Notes under the pieces: model-generated | The model's input: the letters and a program-made list of their open reading frames with translations, nothing else | Database searches by the model: none | Told to the model about the DNA's origin: nothing | Shown: positions 45,641-59,642 of the stretch, piece by piece | Position numbering within the stretch: the stretch's first letter is position 1 | How the letters are laid out: every line of letters starts with the position of its first letter | Origin: Hepsetus odoe | Taxonomy: Eukaryota > Chordata > Actinopteri > Characiformes > Hepsetidae | Direction of reading: 5' to 3' | NCBI GenBank assembly: GCA_017165825.1 | Contig: CM029369.1 | Coordinates: 14,360,455-14,424,454 of the forward strand | DNA length: 64,000 bases | Made by a program: the position numbers and the translations under genes

Positions 45641-48175
45641 AGTTTGAGTCCAACTTCATCCCTCTGTACATGGATAGTTTTTTTTTTTTGTTGTTTCTGT
45701 AAACCTGTTTAGCAAGGACTAGTATATAATAACTAAAAGAGTGAATATGCAGAGGAATAGTATTTTGATGCATGTTATCAGGAAGGGTTGAGTGGTTTTA
45801 CTGTACTGAATTTTGTCAGGACAAGGCAAGCTATTTCACATGTGACCATGAATGGAAATGCGTTCCTTTGTTCTTTCGTTTCTTTCGTCAGGGACTTTCC
45901 AGCTTCAGAACAGCCTCGGAAAATCGGCCGTCAAATGTTCTCATTCCAATTCAATAAAACACTTTAGGCTATGTTTAGTACATTAATAATATATTTCCAC
46001 TTTGATTGGTCTGTTTTTATTTTCACTTCTACTGTTTTACTGAACCCTGTCTTTCTTTGTTTGCTTTGAAATATATATTTTTTGTAAAAAGCGAGAACCA
46101 GCACTGTCTGGCATTTAACCTGATCTTTGAGACGGGAGCATGTCTTCAGGAATCAGCGTGGTTGCCATAGTTGCAGGAACATTACTGCTAACCGTTGCTG
46201 ACTCTAAGCTGCAGTGTGACTTTGAGTGAATGTGTTTAAAAGGGAAACATTTCTTTTGTATGAGGCTTTGTTCTAGTGACTTCTTTTTTCTTTCAAACAG
46301 GCAATTTGTATTGCTGCAGGTAACAGTTAGTCATTTTTGGTGAGGCTTTTTCGTACATTATTAAGGAGGTTTGCGAGACATGCTCAGGGCATCCAGTTTA
46401 TACATGTTTTAATGGGTGATTTATACATGCTGAATTTAGCCTAGAGTTAGAGACTGTAGGTGAAAGTGAAAGGCTGGGTGTTGAGTTTCAAATCCTGCCA
46501 CACACTCACAATGTGTGTGACTTAACCGTCGTCCAGAGCTATGACAGGCTTTTTACTATACATCCCCGTTCTTTTCTCAAAATCCAGTTATACAGCCATG
46601 TGTGGATTGCAATACATTTTATTGAGGCTATACGTTTTTTAAAATGTTTTTTTAATGTCATACAATGAAACCTGTTCATCACATTCATCCAACACCGCTC
46701 CAAGATCAGAATCTGCATTTTCAACAGTTTCTTTGCTGGTTTCAATGAGCTGTGAGTGAGAGTTTCATACAAAAGTGATAGCAGTAGCTGACACTTCTAA
46801 ATGTTAACGGACTGTAATTGATTCCAAAGTCAAAAGTAATTTTACTGATTGCTGAGAGAGGTCTCAACAGTTGAGACAATCAGGCGAATGCATTAACATG
46901 AACTTGACGCATATCCCTGAAACCGCTTTTCCCCCTAACAGTTATGGATCCTGCATGGAAAGTTCTCATTTGCCATGGAAACTCAGCTTGTATATGGAAA
47001 CAGCCTTGAATACAAGGATGGCCCTTAAGTTGACTCTGCTGAATACCTCTGCAAGTGCATGGGGCTGTTATTGGGGCTGCTTTTACTGCCATATGGGAGT
47101 TACAGGCTTAGCTTTTGTTATAGCTGCCCCTTCTCAATAGGCAGTCCAGATTACATCTAAGAGGCTTTGCTTAAAGGCAGCAAGCAGATCATTATCTTGT
47201 TAATTCCTCTTTTTTTATTTTGATTTCGAATTGTCTCAGTACTTTTAAACATGACTGTAAATCAGATTAGTGGCTTCAGAAGCTCTTGTATTTAGTGGCT
47301 GTTGTTTGCACTACACACAGTAAGGACGTTGTAGGATGATTGTGTTTATTGCTTTGTCATTACAGTAATGACAAGAGGTACCACAACAGTCCAGCTGTAC
47401 AGAAAAAGATCTCATGACAAACCAATGACAAGCCATACAGTGGCAGGCCCTGGCTTTTTGTTTAAAGCATCACTCATCATGGTTTTGTTTGTCAGATGCA
47501 CTGAATTAATCACTGTGACTACTTTTTCTGTAAAGGACCAGCCGTCTTCCTACAAGTTTGCAAACTTCTCAGATTATTGTGCTGCTAAAATAGAAAAATA
47601 CATATTCAGCTTTTGAAGAAAAGAGGCTGAAAAGAGAAACAGTCATTTTATTTAGTGGAAATAAATAATAGCCAACGAAGTCAATTAATTTAAAGACAAT
47701 AAGCCTAATCCTCAACACAAGGTTCTCAGCATCTGTTGTCTCTTTCTGTACGTCTAATCATTTTTTTTTCTCAGATTAAATTATTTAGATCTTGAAAGTG
47801 TGTTGGAGAAGGTGAGCGTGTGTTTGTTGTGACAAAACAGGCTGAGAAGGCAAACACCAGAAAATTGATACATGAATAAAAGGGTCTCTTCTAGTCAGGG
47901 TCTCTAAGTCAAATCTTCCTCCCAACTGGCTGGAGAGTCAAGGCTTTTAAAGTTTTCAGGCTCCTTCACTAATATACTACAGCTGTCCCTTGTTAGGGGG
48001 GCCCTGTGCTCACATTCCGGGGCTCTGACGACAGATCCTCCTCTATTCCACCAATATCTATCCTTATTCCTGTCTGTCAGTCCGATTTTCGGTCTGTCAC
48101 TACATCCTGTGTATAGTGGTTCATTATTGCTGATTAGGCAAAATAATTGTGTACATGAATTTGATTTTGGGTTGT

Positions 48176-48440
48176 TGGGGCAGCGGTGGCCTAGTGGTTA
48201 GGGAGTTGCCCTGTATCGGAAGATTGTGAGTTCGATTCCCTCACCAATAGGTTGCCCTGAGGTACCCTTGAGCAAGGTACCGTCCCTGTCACTGCTCCCC
48301 GGGCGCTTTCAATAGCTGCCCACTGCTGCACATGTTTGCATGGGTTAAAAGCAGAGGTCCAATTTCATTGTGGTTCACTGTGTGCTGTGCTGTGACCTTG
48401 CAATGACAAGGGTTGTCACTTTCACTTCACTTTTTCACTT
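48176..48440 (+). mobile_element. SINE family A, sense, full length
   Basis: The best preserved copy: head gcagcggtggcctagtggtt, B box gagttcgattccc, body with agcaaggtaccgtccctgtc, tail gaccttgcaatgacaagggt and repeated tttcact. Confidence 0.9.
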
Positions 48441-51400
48441 TCACTTTGTTGAAATAACTTTTTACTCACTGAAATAGCTTTTTAATACCTACATTTTATT
48501 TGCAATAATAACAGGCCCGTATCTGCACTTTCTTTACCAAGGATGACATCAGCAGCTTAGTCACAGAGAACATTCTTGGGATGTTTCTACTTACTCTTCA
48601 TTAAACTAAATGAACAATGCTTATTCTCTGTGCTGTAGAGGCATGATAGTGATTGCAGATTCTATGTATGCAGTCAGAGGAACAGAGCTGTTCTTTATAC
48701 TGTCCCAGCACGGAGCCTGGCACTGCACTCAAGCCCTGCAGCTTGCACAGCTCCTTTCTGCAGCGAGACCCTCTGCAGTCAGGGCTAGTCTCTATCCATC
48801 CATCCATGTGGCTTGTCGGGGTGTTGGGCCGTTCAGGGTCTTTGATTGAAAGGCAACTGGTGACATACTGCTCAAGTGCCAGGATGCTCCCTTAGCTAAT
48901 TAGCTACAGCAGTGAGAAGCAAATGCTGTCACTGGAGAGGAGGGAGGCCCAGCCATTGCTCTTGGCTTTAAGGGCTTTGTGAAATCAGGGCCTGTGGTGT
49001 AGGAAAATGCTGGTTGTGAAAAACCAGAGCAGTGCTCTAAGGGGTGGGTAGGCTGGCCAGGCTGGCTAGATGTCAGTATGCCGTGTGGGAAAAAGACTCT
49101 TGGCTTTGACTTAAACAGCAATTTGCAGTTGGACTTAAATTCTCTCGGGACTAGCATTGTATTATGAACATTGGAAATTTTAATTGGTTCTAGATTCCTC
49201 TTGAATTAGTCTGGTGCTATATTTAGATGCTCTTTTTATCTTAAAGGCAGAGCTATATAGTCTAGATTTCTTCTCTTTTTCGCATGTGCTTCATCTTGTT
49301 TCCTATACTTCAGTGAAAGTATAGTTAAAGTGTGTGCATGGTTGTTATATATGGGTTTTGCACCCTGATCATTGTTTTTTATCAAGCTGAGTTCAATAAC
49401 AGGACATACAGACTAAATAGGTACACACATTTGAGCACCTTTTAAATGGTGGTTTCAGATTGCATTAAAATATGCCCAAGCCATGGGAATTCGATCAAGG
49501 TTGACTGTGTCTGAGAAATAGGTTCATGATCAAGGTTAACTTTGCTCAGGTCATGCAAAGATATTCTAAGCAGACCACATCTAAGTATATGTGGTGTAAA
49601 AGCTGATTGGGTGAAAACGTAAAACTATAATGTACTGGGTATGACACAGTTCCTGGTAGTTAGTACAGATGGCTGAACAGAAAAGATGGGTTTGTTGCAG
49701 TAACAGTACAATACATGACCTGATACCTGGGAAATAAACTAGTTTAGTTCTCTAATATGACCAGTGTATGAAGAACAAATGGGTAGGCAATTTTCTAATG
49801 AGCTGAAAGAAACTGCAGATCGGAACTGCTTATGCAAGCAATGTTGTTAATATGGCTGGATCTTCACCTCATGTTGCCAGATCATTTTGTAATAGGAGAA
49901 TTTAAATCTTTGAAATCGTTTAGTTGTTTTTTTTCTAAACTGAACATTGGCTCAGAAAACCAGCCCTGAAAAGAACAATGAAAAAAGTAAACCATTACAT
50001 CCTCAATGCTGAACACACACTCCTAAAAATAATAATGAAAAAGAGGTCTTTATAGAGACTATATAAAGAAACCCAAACCTAAAATACAGTCCTGTATTTT
50101 ATAATCACTAGCAGTTAACTGAATGCATGGGATTGGCCAGCTAGTGTCTCTCTCACCAGCGCTAAACAAATTCCAAACCATAAGCTGGATTCAAGGTCTT
50201 GATTTGAAGTCTTCTAGCTTAAACAGCCTTTACATGGGTGCTTTTTGAAAAATGTTTTTTTTAATGGGAAGGACCTTTTCTACAATACAAGGAACCCAAT
50301 GTAAATATTCTTGTTAATGTTTCCTAGAGTGTATGCAAACACAATTTAACGTTTCTGTTTTATTTGTGTCCTTCACCACACTACTAGTCCATTTTAACTT
50401 TGATCCAGGATATATTCCCGCTTGGTACTGTAATCACTGCTTTTCATATGCTGCTTTTATGGCGTTAACTATGTGATAAGAAGCTAACCAACAGAAAACC
50501 CTCATAAAAGTCAAGTGCATTTTCACCATCCCTGCTCACTTTCTGCAGTGGCATTCAGTAAACAAGAGGCCGCTGATAAGATGAGTCATCTGACTTGAGC
50601 ATGGTCAGTCACTTTGTACTGATTAACCACAACTACTGAGCTTTTGAGACTGCGGCCTTGACTTTACATGATGCCAGACACCCACTGGTCTTGAATTTTA
50701 TCATCTTGATTTTGTCTTCCACTTTCTGCTGTTCTTTTGTTTGGGACAGGTGTAGTGATGTAATGTTCTGCTATAGCTTCATTTATTGCTAACAGTCGCT
50801 GCTCAGAGTGGCCAAGGCTGCCACACAATAGCCAAAGAGTCACTTCTGGGCACTCTGCCCCACAGTCGTGCAGTGCATTATGGGAGTACTCTAGGGTCAT
50901 TGTGCTGTCCAAGATGACAGCTGTTGGAAACCTTAGCAAGGATGTGACTAGACACTTTAAGAGGCTAGAAGTGTGTGGGGGTATTTGCTTTGTCGAGTCA
51001 AGCTGCTAGCAGATCCAGCTGTTACTCTTTGTAAAAGCAAAACAGAGGCCTGCATGTGTGCTCTCAAAACAATGGTAAGAAATCTCATAAAAAGAAACAA
51101 CAAATAGTACAATAAGCTTGAGTGTAAGTTTGCTTTACACAGTTAAAGTTAACTGCTGTTAGGATATAGCAGTTTTCATCAGGCTACATCATCTTGTATG
51201 TTCCAAATGATCAGAATCTATCAATATAAGCCAGATTTAGGCTCCAGTTAGCAACAGGCAAATGTTGAATTAATGAATGAATTGATCATTATTCATTTAT
51301 AATGATAATGTGTGAAATACTGGAAATGTGATTGTGATTTTTAAAAATATTTCATTTAATTAATTAATTTTTTATTTTCAAATCACCCATTTGAAAGACA

Positions 51401-53596
51401 TGAACCAAATAGTTTGCCTGTGATATTGTGATCACAGGTGATGTTGTGTTGCTTTCTTTTGCCACAAACTCTGATCTGTGACAGTGTTTTCTCTCAGTCT
51501 AAAACAATATTCTGCTCCTTGGTGGAAAAACATCAGCATTGCAGACTGAATGGGTGAACCAGGATACAAAAAAACCCATAATTAACCTAATTTGTAGCCC
51601 AATAATATGTTATTACACAAACTATCTTCTACTGAAGAGAGCCAATAAAAATAAGACCATGTAACTAGTACCTGATTGTATCCTGATTTTAACCACATTT
51701 GGTTAAACAAACAGCTACATTACCACATTAACATTTGATAGACAAATATGTCTCCAGACTGAAATCTGATTGCTGAGTGGGGAGTAATATGCAAATCAGC
51801 TCATATACAACAACCAATCACCTGTGCTGCTCCTCTTTGTTTGGCTGCCATTCCACAGATATAACATGTGGTCTGAATGCTTTTCAGATGAAGTGGTTTG
51901 AGCGATCAGATTCATTTTTGTTTGAAACGTATCTCAGCTGTGTTTACACATTTTTATGTAGCTTGGTTTTATCCAGACATATTCCTAAAACTCCGCACAC
52001 ATGAAATGACCAGATGTAAGTGGAGTCTTTGGTTTTATTATTAGACACCAAAACAGCATATAATAATAGCTCTATAAGCAATGTTGCAATCTTATTATTA
52101 AGATGGGACTTGTTTGAGTTTTAGATCTGTCATAGTTGACCACTAGCAATCATGTTTAGTTGTAAAAACATTCATGTCTAGAACAATGTCATCTGATCAT
52201 ATTTGAGTCTCTCTTTATTCCTGCTGCGATGACCTGAATCTTGTTTCTGTACTCTGCTGACGTCTAGCTAAAGTAAGCTTGGCCTGTGGCCCTCTCACCT
52301 TCTGAACAGAGACAGCGACCAATCTCTTTTCCTCCTAATGGACTCCTGTATTGTATGGAGAGTGCCTTTGTGTCAGTAATGTTTGTGCTTAGGCTTCAGT
52401 GATGCTGAAACACTTTGGCTTTTGGATGAGACCCAAGCAAACTGTTCTCCCCAGCTCAGACTGATGCACCATGGCTCTGTGTCCCAGGAGATCTTGTACG
52501 CCTTTTGAAGGTGTCCGGGTGAAAGGAGGGGTCTGTAGGCTAAGCTCTCGCCAGCAGCAACATCTGTTGTGAGAATGGGCAGTTCGGCCATATTTGAATG
52601 CGAGGCATGAGCGAGATTTTGATGTGGGTCTAAGTGATGGCTCACTGAGAGAGAAAACAATGCAGGAATCTTTCAGTACTGGATTTGCCTTTTAGCCCTT
52701 TACTCTGACTCTTGAATTTCAACATATTGTATTTTTTTGTGTGTATTATTAGATTCGGCTAGAGAAAGTCTTCTTCAAAAGAGGCGATATAAGAATTAAA
52801 TCAGTACTGATAGAAATTTGAGCAGCATCGAAAAGATGTTTAGATTAGATAGTGAATAGACAATTATTACAGCGTTGTAACTATTCACAAAATGTTACAT
52901 TTGAAAGGATACAGTGATGTCTCAGTTGAAAAACAAAAATAGTTAGTTTTGAACATTTCTTTATGAAACACAAATGCCTAAAAAGTCTTAAATTGAGTCA
53001 GTTTAACCATGCGAAGGGTTTCTTTGTGCCAGCACATGAAATGAAAAATTCTCACCTTTAAACCTCGCTTATGGTTTAAGGCAATAGTTCTCAGTCCTGG
53101 TTCTGGAGGCCCCTGCTCTGCATAGTTTAATATTTCCCCATTTCTAAGTGTTCTAACTGTTTTAATCTTAGAAAGAGCTGTAAAAACCTGCTAATGCATC
53201 GAATCCAGTGTATATGAGTAGAGAAAACATTTAATTTTGCTGATCATCGAGCTTCCAGGACCACAACTTGTAACTAGTGATTTAGAGAATCTATATTTTG
53301 TAATTTTCTTATGAGGTTTGGTAAATACTGATCTCCAAGAGGGAGTGTGTTATGCATAATGCCTGCTGAAGTTAGAAATATTGCCTGCTCAATAGTAGTT
53401 GACATAAAATACTCAATATCCAGCCTTGTTATGTTTTACTGCTTAGATATGCAGCTTAAGTTTTCATAAATCATTAAGAAAAATGAAAAGAAAACAAAAC
53501 AAAAAACACAACTGCTTAATCCCTGGGATTGTCACTGTCTGCTAAAGATTTTCACCAATGAGAGAACGCAAGCAAATGTTACTGTTCTGATGAGTG

Positions 53597-53833
53597 TGAA
53601 AGTGACTATTCTTGTCATTGTGAGAACACACAGCACAGTGAACCACAACAAAATTGGACCTCTGCATTTAACCCATGCACACACCGTATTGCAGGGGGCA
53701 GCTATGAAAGCCCAGGGAGCAGTGACAGGGATGGTACCTTGCTCAAGGGTACCTCAGGACAACCAGCTGGTTTGAACCCACAATCTTCCAAGCCTGAGGC
53801 CAACCCCCTAACCACTAGGCCACCACTGCCCCT
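53597..53833 (-). mobile_element. SINE family A, antisense
   Basis: Begins with the tail gtgaaagtgactattcttgt and ends taaccactaggccaccactg, so essentially complete. Confidence 0.85.
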
Positions 53834-54298
53834 GTTTCAAGTATCATCTGAGTATACCATTATGTACTCTCTTTCTGACCCTCTTTCCTTCCACCCCTCT
53901 CTTCTCACCCCCCATCTTCATTACTAGGAGCTCTTGTTGTGTTTTATGACCTTCTGATCATACTGTAGAGATGGAGGGTTAATCATTTGTGAACCTTTAT
54001 AAGAAATCCACTTTCAAAATAGAGCTTGTAATGTTGAGGCCAAAGAGGTTACACTGAAAAGTACAATGTTTGACAGCACTCAAAATACATAACTCAAGCA
54101 AAAAAGTAAGGACTAGTTGGCCAAGTGTGCAAAATTTGGCCTTTGTTCATTCCTTTAAATGTTTGAGTAGTGATGAGGACATTTTCCTCCAACTTTGATG
54201 GAGCCCCTACATTATACACAGGTGAGTGAACTGAAGCAAATCATTGTATTCATCACTGCATCTTCACCCTCCATGGGTTTATCCTAAATCTGTGTGTG

Positions 54299-54338
54299 TG
54301 TGAGAGAGAGAGAGAGAGAGCGAGAGAGCGAGAGAGAG
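54299..54338 (+). repeat. (GA)n tract
   Basis: About 40 nt of GA with two C interruptions. Confidence 0.9.
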
Positions 54339-57300
54339 GAGGGAGGAACAAATAGAACATGAGAGAGAAAGTCAAGATAAAGTACAGAGTTCTTTTTCTT
54401 AGATCAAGGAATTGTTTAAATGCACCACCTACTGTTAACTGGTGTGGATTGATATGCTTTTTACTGTCTGGTAACTTGTTCTTTGACAGTTCAGAACTGG
54501 CAGACACATTGTTTAGATGCTTTTAGCATGCATTTAGGATAATGTTCATCATGATGACCACTGGAGTGTGTAATCTGTGCTCAGGCCTGCCCGGAATAGC
54601 TGTTTAAGCTCACTTAAAACATCTATTATGTCGTAAAAGCGGGTCTCTCCCTAATAATTAGGGTACTTAAATAACTAGTGTCACCGACTTTCTTTGGCTT
54701 GCATTAGAAAAAGGAAGAAAACCAGCAACAGCTACCATGAGTTAATTGTATTCTTTTAGAACCGATAAGCAAACCTTTGTTAAATTATTGTCTGGACATG
54801 GTACTCACACTATGCGCTGAAAGACTTTTTATTCTGTGTTTCAAAACCACTATTCCACCATCTTCCTCGAAAAATATCTAAACATCAACACTGATTTAAA
54901 GCCTTATACCTTTTCTTTTGTTGTTTTTGAACATTTTTGATATGCTAATTATACATTAGAGTATGCTTTGTCACCTCAAAATTGTTTTCTTTATAAATGG
55001 TGTACTAGCTTATAGGGCACAGAGTCTTATCCAGAGCAATTTACAAAAGTAAACGATTGAAAAGTTTTTTATTAACGTATTAGTTAATTTTTGTCTGGAT
55101 GGATGGAAAAATGGTGTATATTAGTAGTGGTTTAATTAATTATGCTCAAACTTTCATTGAAAGAGCATTTCATCTCGCCATAAAGAAAAAAAAAAAGACA
55201 TTGGTGCTACTGTGTAAACTAAGAAAGCAATGCTATGGAAAATAATGGCATTATCCTTTTAGTTTTCTGAAACCTTAACTGTAACGCTGGGGTGGTGTGG
55301 TCCGGACATAAACGCTGAGCCAGGGATCGGGGACTGGACTTTATTAACAGAACTGAACATGACAAAGAACTGAAACACCAACGTCGCTGCGGAGATTACC
55401 CGTGTTAATGACGCTGCCATGACATAACTGTGACATTAACATACATTACAGTGTCCATAATTAAATAATAAAACATAAAATCCTAGGCCTCCATTCCTCT
55501 TTTAACTCAAAATATTGAATTAAAATATAAAAACGTTCTGGGTTCAAATCCAATCCTTTCTGTTTGGAGTTTGCATGTCCTCCCATTCACAACAGATAAA
55601 CTTGAGATGCAGAATTGGCCTTATGTGTGATTGGGTCAGTATGTTAGTCTGAGTGTCTGTACTGTGATGGACTGGAGACTTTTCTAGGGTGATTCCCTGC
55701 CTTTCACCCAAAAAACATTGAAATATGCTTCAGCACCCCCTGAGAGCCTGGTCAGAATAAGCAGCTCAAAAACTGTTGTATGTTGTGGTGCCAGTTGTTG
55801 TATGGGGGCTTTTTTAAATGGCCAGTTATAGAATGTTTGTACGACATTTCTCTTTTTTTTAAACCTTTTTTTATATTCTCATTGTAACATTTCATTTTCT
55901 GTTTGCTGCAAAGAGTTTTACAAATCATCATGCTTTATTTTAGAGCCAAATTACGCGAAGGTGATTAGAGGCTCTCTATTTAATATGACCTATATAGCCA
56001 GAAAGAAACAAATCATAGATGATGTGCCAGTGAAACCACCTCCCTAGGATAAATGTAAAGTAGTGACATCTTCAGCATCTTTAACAGCTCCCAAAAAATG
56101 TCTTTAAAGGCAAGGACACTGTGCGCCTAATGAAGTAATTCATTAAAGTTTGAGTGTGTAGGTGAGGGAGAGATGGAGAAAGTATGAAGAGAAAAAAGCA
56201 AATGCCATTAAAACAGCTTGCAGAACTCATTATAACTTTCATAGTTTTCAGCAAAGAGTGATTTATCATCATCCATAAAGGAAGCATTAAAGTAGCATTA
56301 GGTAAATGAGCCCAGCAGATCCCTGTGTCATTAGTGCTACACATGGAATTGATATTTGGCTACAGTGATCTCACTACTGTCCTGTCCAGGCAGTGTCCCG
56401 GTGAGAGAGAGGAGTGGAGTGCACACTTCACCCCACTCAGGCAGGCCTGAAGTGGAAAAATAGAACAAATCAGATTAACGCTACAGTGACTAAAAGGATT
56501 ACACATTAGAATTACAACCTTAAAACTTCATTGGGATTTCGTCAGTGTTTTAATTTCCCCCCTTTTGAAGATTAAGGTGGGCATAAGAGACCATTTCAGC
56601 CCTCCTATGGGCATAAAGTTCATTAGGAAGTTTAGTGTTTAGAGCGCTAATGCCCATTGCTGCGTTAATAACCTTTCACACTATGTTTGACCTTCGTCTC
56701 ATTCATACTTGACTCGGTAAATCAAGTTTTAGGTTGCACTAAAATCCACCCAACTGCTGTAAATAATGGAAGTGGTCTCAGAATATCATGTGCTGTGACT
56801 TGTACCCTTTTAGTGGGGGTTGGGAATACAAGGAATGGGGTCTCTGAGATTAAACAGCTTATCCCAAAGCAGACGAGGGACACCTGTGCACCCATGGAGT
56901 TTACCAGATTACATATACACGCTACACTAATTAGGGGATAACGCTGACCGACAGCCGCACCTGCAGAGGGTTGTGGGTAATTAAAAAAGGCATTTTATAT
57001 CCAGGCTGAGGCTGAGTAGCTCTCACTTTGACCTCCCGTGACCAGTGCTGACTGATTTTAAGTGTTGATTTTCCAAAGATTCTACTGACAACTACTTGTG
57101 AAAAGTGAAATTTATCAGTCACTGAAGTTTGTGGAGAAGACAGTGATTTTCAAATTTCTCTAACTTATTACTTAGTATTAATTATTGCTACTGGCCGGTG
57201 GACAATTGCATCCTTTATTAAACTAAGTGAGGTTGCTCTGCCTGTAATGTTCTGTATGCTTCATGGTTCTTGATACTGATTTTTAAATAGTTAAGGTTAC

Positions 57301-58044
57301 ATAAGAAGCTGCCAGGCATACTTTGAAGAACAGTAGCGGACTGCAGTCTAAGTATGTCTCTATTTCCTCCCCCTTTGGAAGCTGGGCTCTAGAAGGTGCT
57401 GTATGTAATTAACTGATCCCTTGTCATCTCTTTTCCTGGTGATTTTCTCCTCCTGCTCTGTCTGGGCTGGAATGATTTTTTTTACAGCTCTGTATCAGAC
57501 AGTGTCTGACAGCCCCTCTCTTCTCTCCACAAGATTCAGAAAACACAGAGGAAATACAGTAACATGAGAAAGCTCGACCAAATGCCTCCTTCAAGAGAGT
57601 AGTAAGGAAAGGCAGTTGAGAAAGAGGGGGAAAAAAGGAGTCAGCAACTGCATGCTGAATATGAGGCAAATCCACCCCCGAATGTCTACTGCAGACTCAA
57701 CCTAACCACTCTCATTTGGTCTCAGATAGGACAGCACAATATATAATTTGTTAAAATATACCAGTCTTGCTAATTAGCTGAATGTTTGTACGTCTGGCTG
57801 TGAACACTTTGACCTATAAGGTTTCAAATAAGTTTCTTTGGTTTTGTGATGTATTAAGCTATGCATGTACACCTTTTAGGAATTCTTTACAAAACACTGT
57901 CAGATTGCAAATGGTTCTATGACCTGTCTTGTTAAAAGCACTTGCACTTCAAAAACTGGGACACAGGCATGTTCATAAAATGACATTGTTATATGTGACG
58001 TCTATCAACTATTGCAGTCTGTAACAATATGTTTAGTGCATTTG

Positions 58045-58314
58045 AAAGTGAAAGAAAGAAAGTGAAAGTGACAACCCTTGTCATTGCAAGGTCATGGCAC
58101 AGCACACATGAACTACAACGAAATTGGACCTCTGCATTTAACCCATGCACACTCAAACCCGTGCAGCAGTGGGCAGCTATTGAAAGCACCCGGGGAGCAG
58201 TGATGGGGACGGTACCTTGCTCAAGGGTACCTCAGGGCAACCTATTGGGAAGGGGTTTGAACCCCCGATCCTCCGATCATGCGGCTAACACCCTAACCGC
58301 TAGACCACCGCTGC
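58045..58314 (-). mobile_element. SINE family A, antisense, full length
   Basis: Runs from the tail gtgacaacccttgtcattgc to the head gctagaccaccgctgc, with B box ggtttgaaccccc visible. Confidence 0.88.
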
Positions 58315-58789
58315 ATTTACTCTTAGGATGATGGTGATTCAAGTAAGCCCTGTTCTGTACCAATATACGCTTTTTATAGAATTTGTCCAATCCAGGACCT
58401 ATTAGGAACCATAATTCTGAGAGTGCATGTGAGCTTGCTCAGAGCTGAACTGCCTGCCTGAAAGTGGGAGAAAGAAAGAACTTGTGGGAAGGAAATGCCC
58501 ATCAATGTTTCTGCTTTGTCTGTCTCAGGTGGCAATTAAAGGCTTACTACCTGATGTGATCAGTGACATGCCATCACAAGGTGAACAGATGATCTTGATT
58601 TGAGCAGATGGGCAGGAAAGAAAGCTGCAAGCAGGGAAAAACAATGACATTGAAAAAAACCACTGGCATGTAGTTTTCAGTAAACAGCTGAGACTGCAAC
58701 TTCTCTCTACGCAATGCAAGAAAGAAATTAAGTTTACTGCCATCATGAAAGACCATTAGTCTTTAGTCCTAAGCTATGGTTACAGTACA

Positions 58790-59475
58790 GGTGTGTCTCA
58801 AAAACTTGTAGTATATTGAAAAAAATGTTTTTTTTTTTTGTTTTTTGTTATTGAAATCATTCATTTTCTTCTTGACAATACCATGTAAATTGTTGCCTAG
58901 TTAAACGCAATAATCTCATGGTCAGCAAACATTTTGGTGGTAGATTTGGCAGGGTGGGTTCAAGTCCTGCTGGAAAAGGAAATTTGCATCTTCCTAAAAC
59001 TCGTTAGCAGATGGAAGCTTGGAAGCTGGTAGACGGCCATGTTGCCTTTGGACACATTGGAGCAACACCAGCAGATGACATGTTACCTCAAATAATCACA
59101 GACTACAGGAACTAAACACAGGACCTCAAGCCTGTGCCTTTCCACTCTTCCTCCAGACCTTGATTTCCAAGTGACATGCAGTATTTACTTTCATCTCAAA
59201 ATAGAACTTTGGACCACTGAGCAACCGTGCAGTTAGTTTTCTCTTTAGCTCTGGTAAGACGCTTCTGACCTTGTATCTAGTTCAAGAGAGACTTCCTCGT
59301 ATGCAGCAGTTGGAGGCCCTTTTTGAGAGACATCTGTGGATGGTGGCTCTTGATGCACTGACTTCAGTCTTCTCCTTGGGAAGCAATCCCAAGTTCTTGA
59401 AAATCTCACTGTTCCTTGTGCACCTTTTCGTACCCCTGTCAGGCGAACAATAGCAATGCTGGTACTTACAATACT
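58790..59475. mobile_element. Diverged DNA-transposon fragments
   Basis: acaggtgtgtctcaaaaactt near 58790 and the block around 59300-59470 (ctcttgatgcactgacttca, cttgaaaatctcactgttcc) resemble parts of a common fish DNA transposon. Very diverged; family not certain. Confidence 0.35.
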
Positions 59476-59601
59476 GTAAAAAAAAAACAAAAAAAACCAT
59501 ACCATACCAAGTTTTTTTAAGGCGAGGACTTATTAACAAACTATCAGTACTTCTATAATTGGAGCATCCCTAATGCCCATACAGATCTTCTGGTAACCTT
59601 T

Positions 59602-59603
59602 TT

Positions 59604-59636
<33 letters not shown>
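59602..59636 (+). repeat. Poly(T) run
   Basis: About 35 T with one C near the start. Confidence 0.95.

Positions 59637-59642
<6 letters not shown>

Noticed and set aside
55281..55440. CpG-bearing block (ggatcggggactggactt) unlike its surroundings
   Set aside because: Looks like part of a mobile element, but I cannot identify ends or family.
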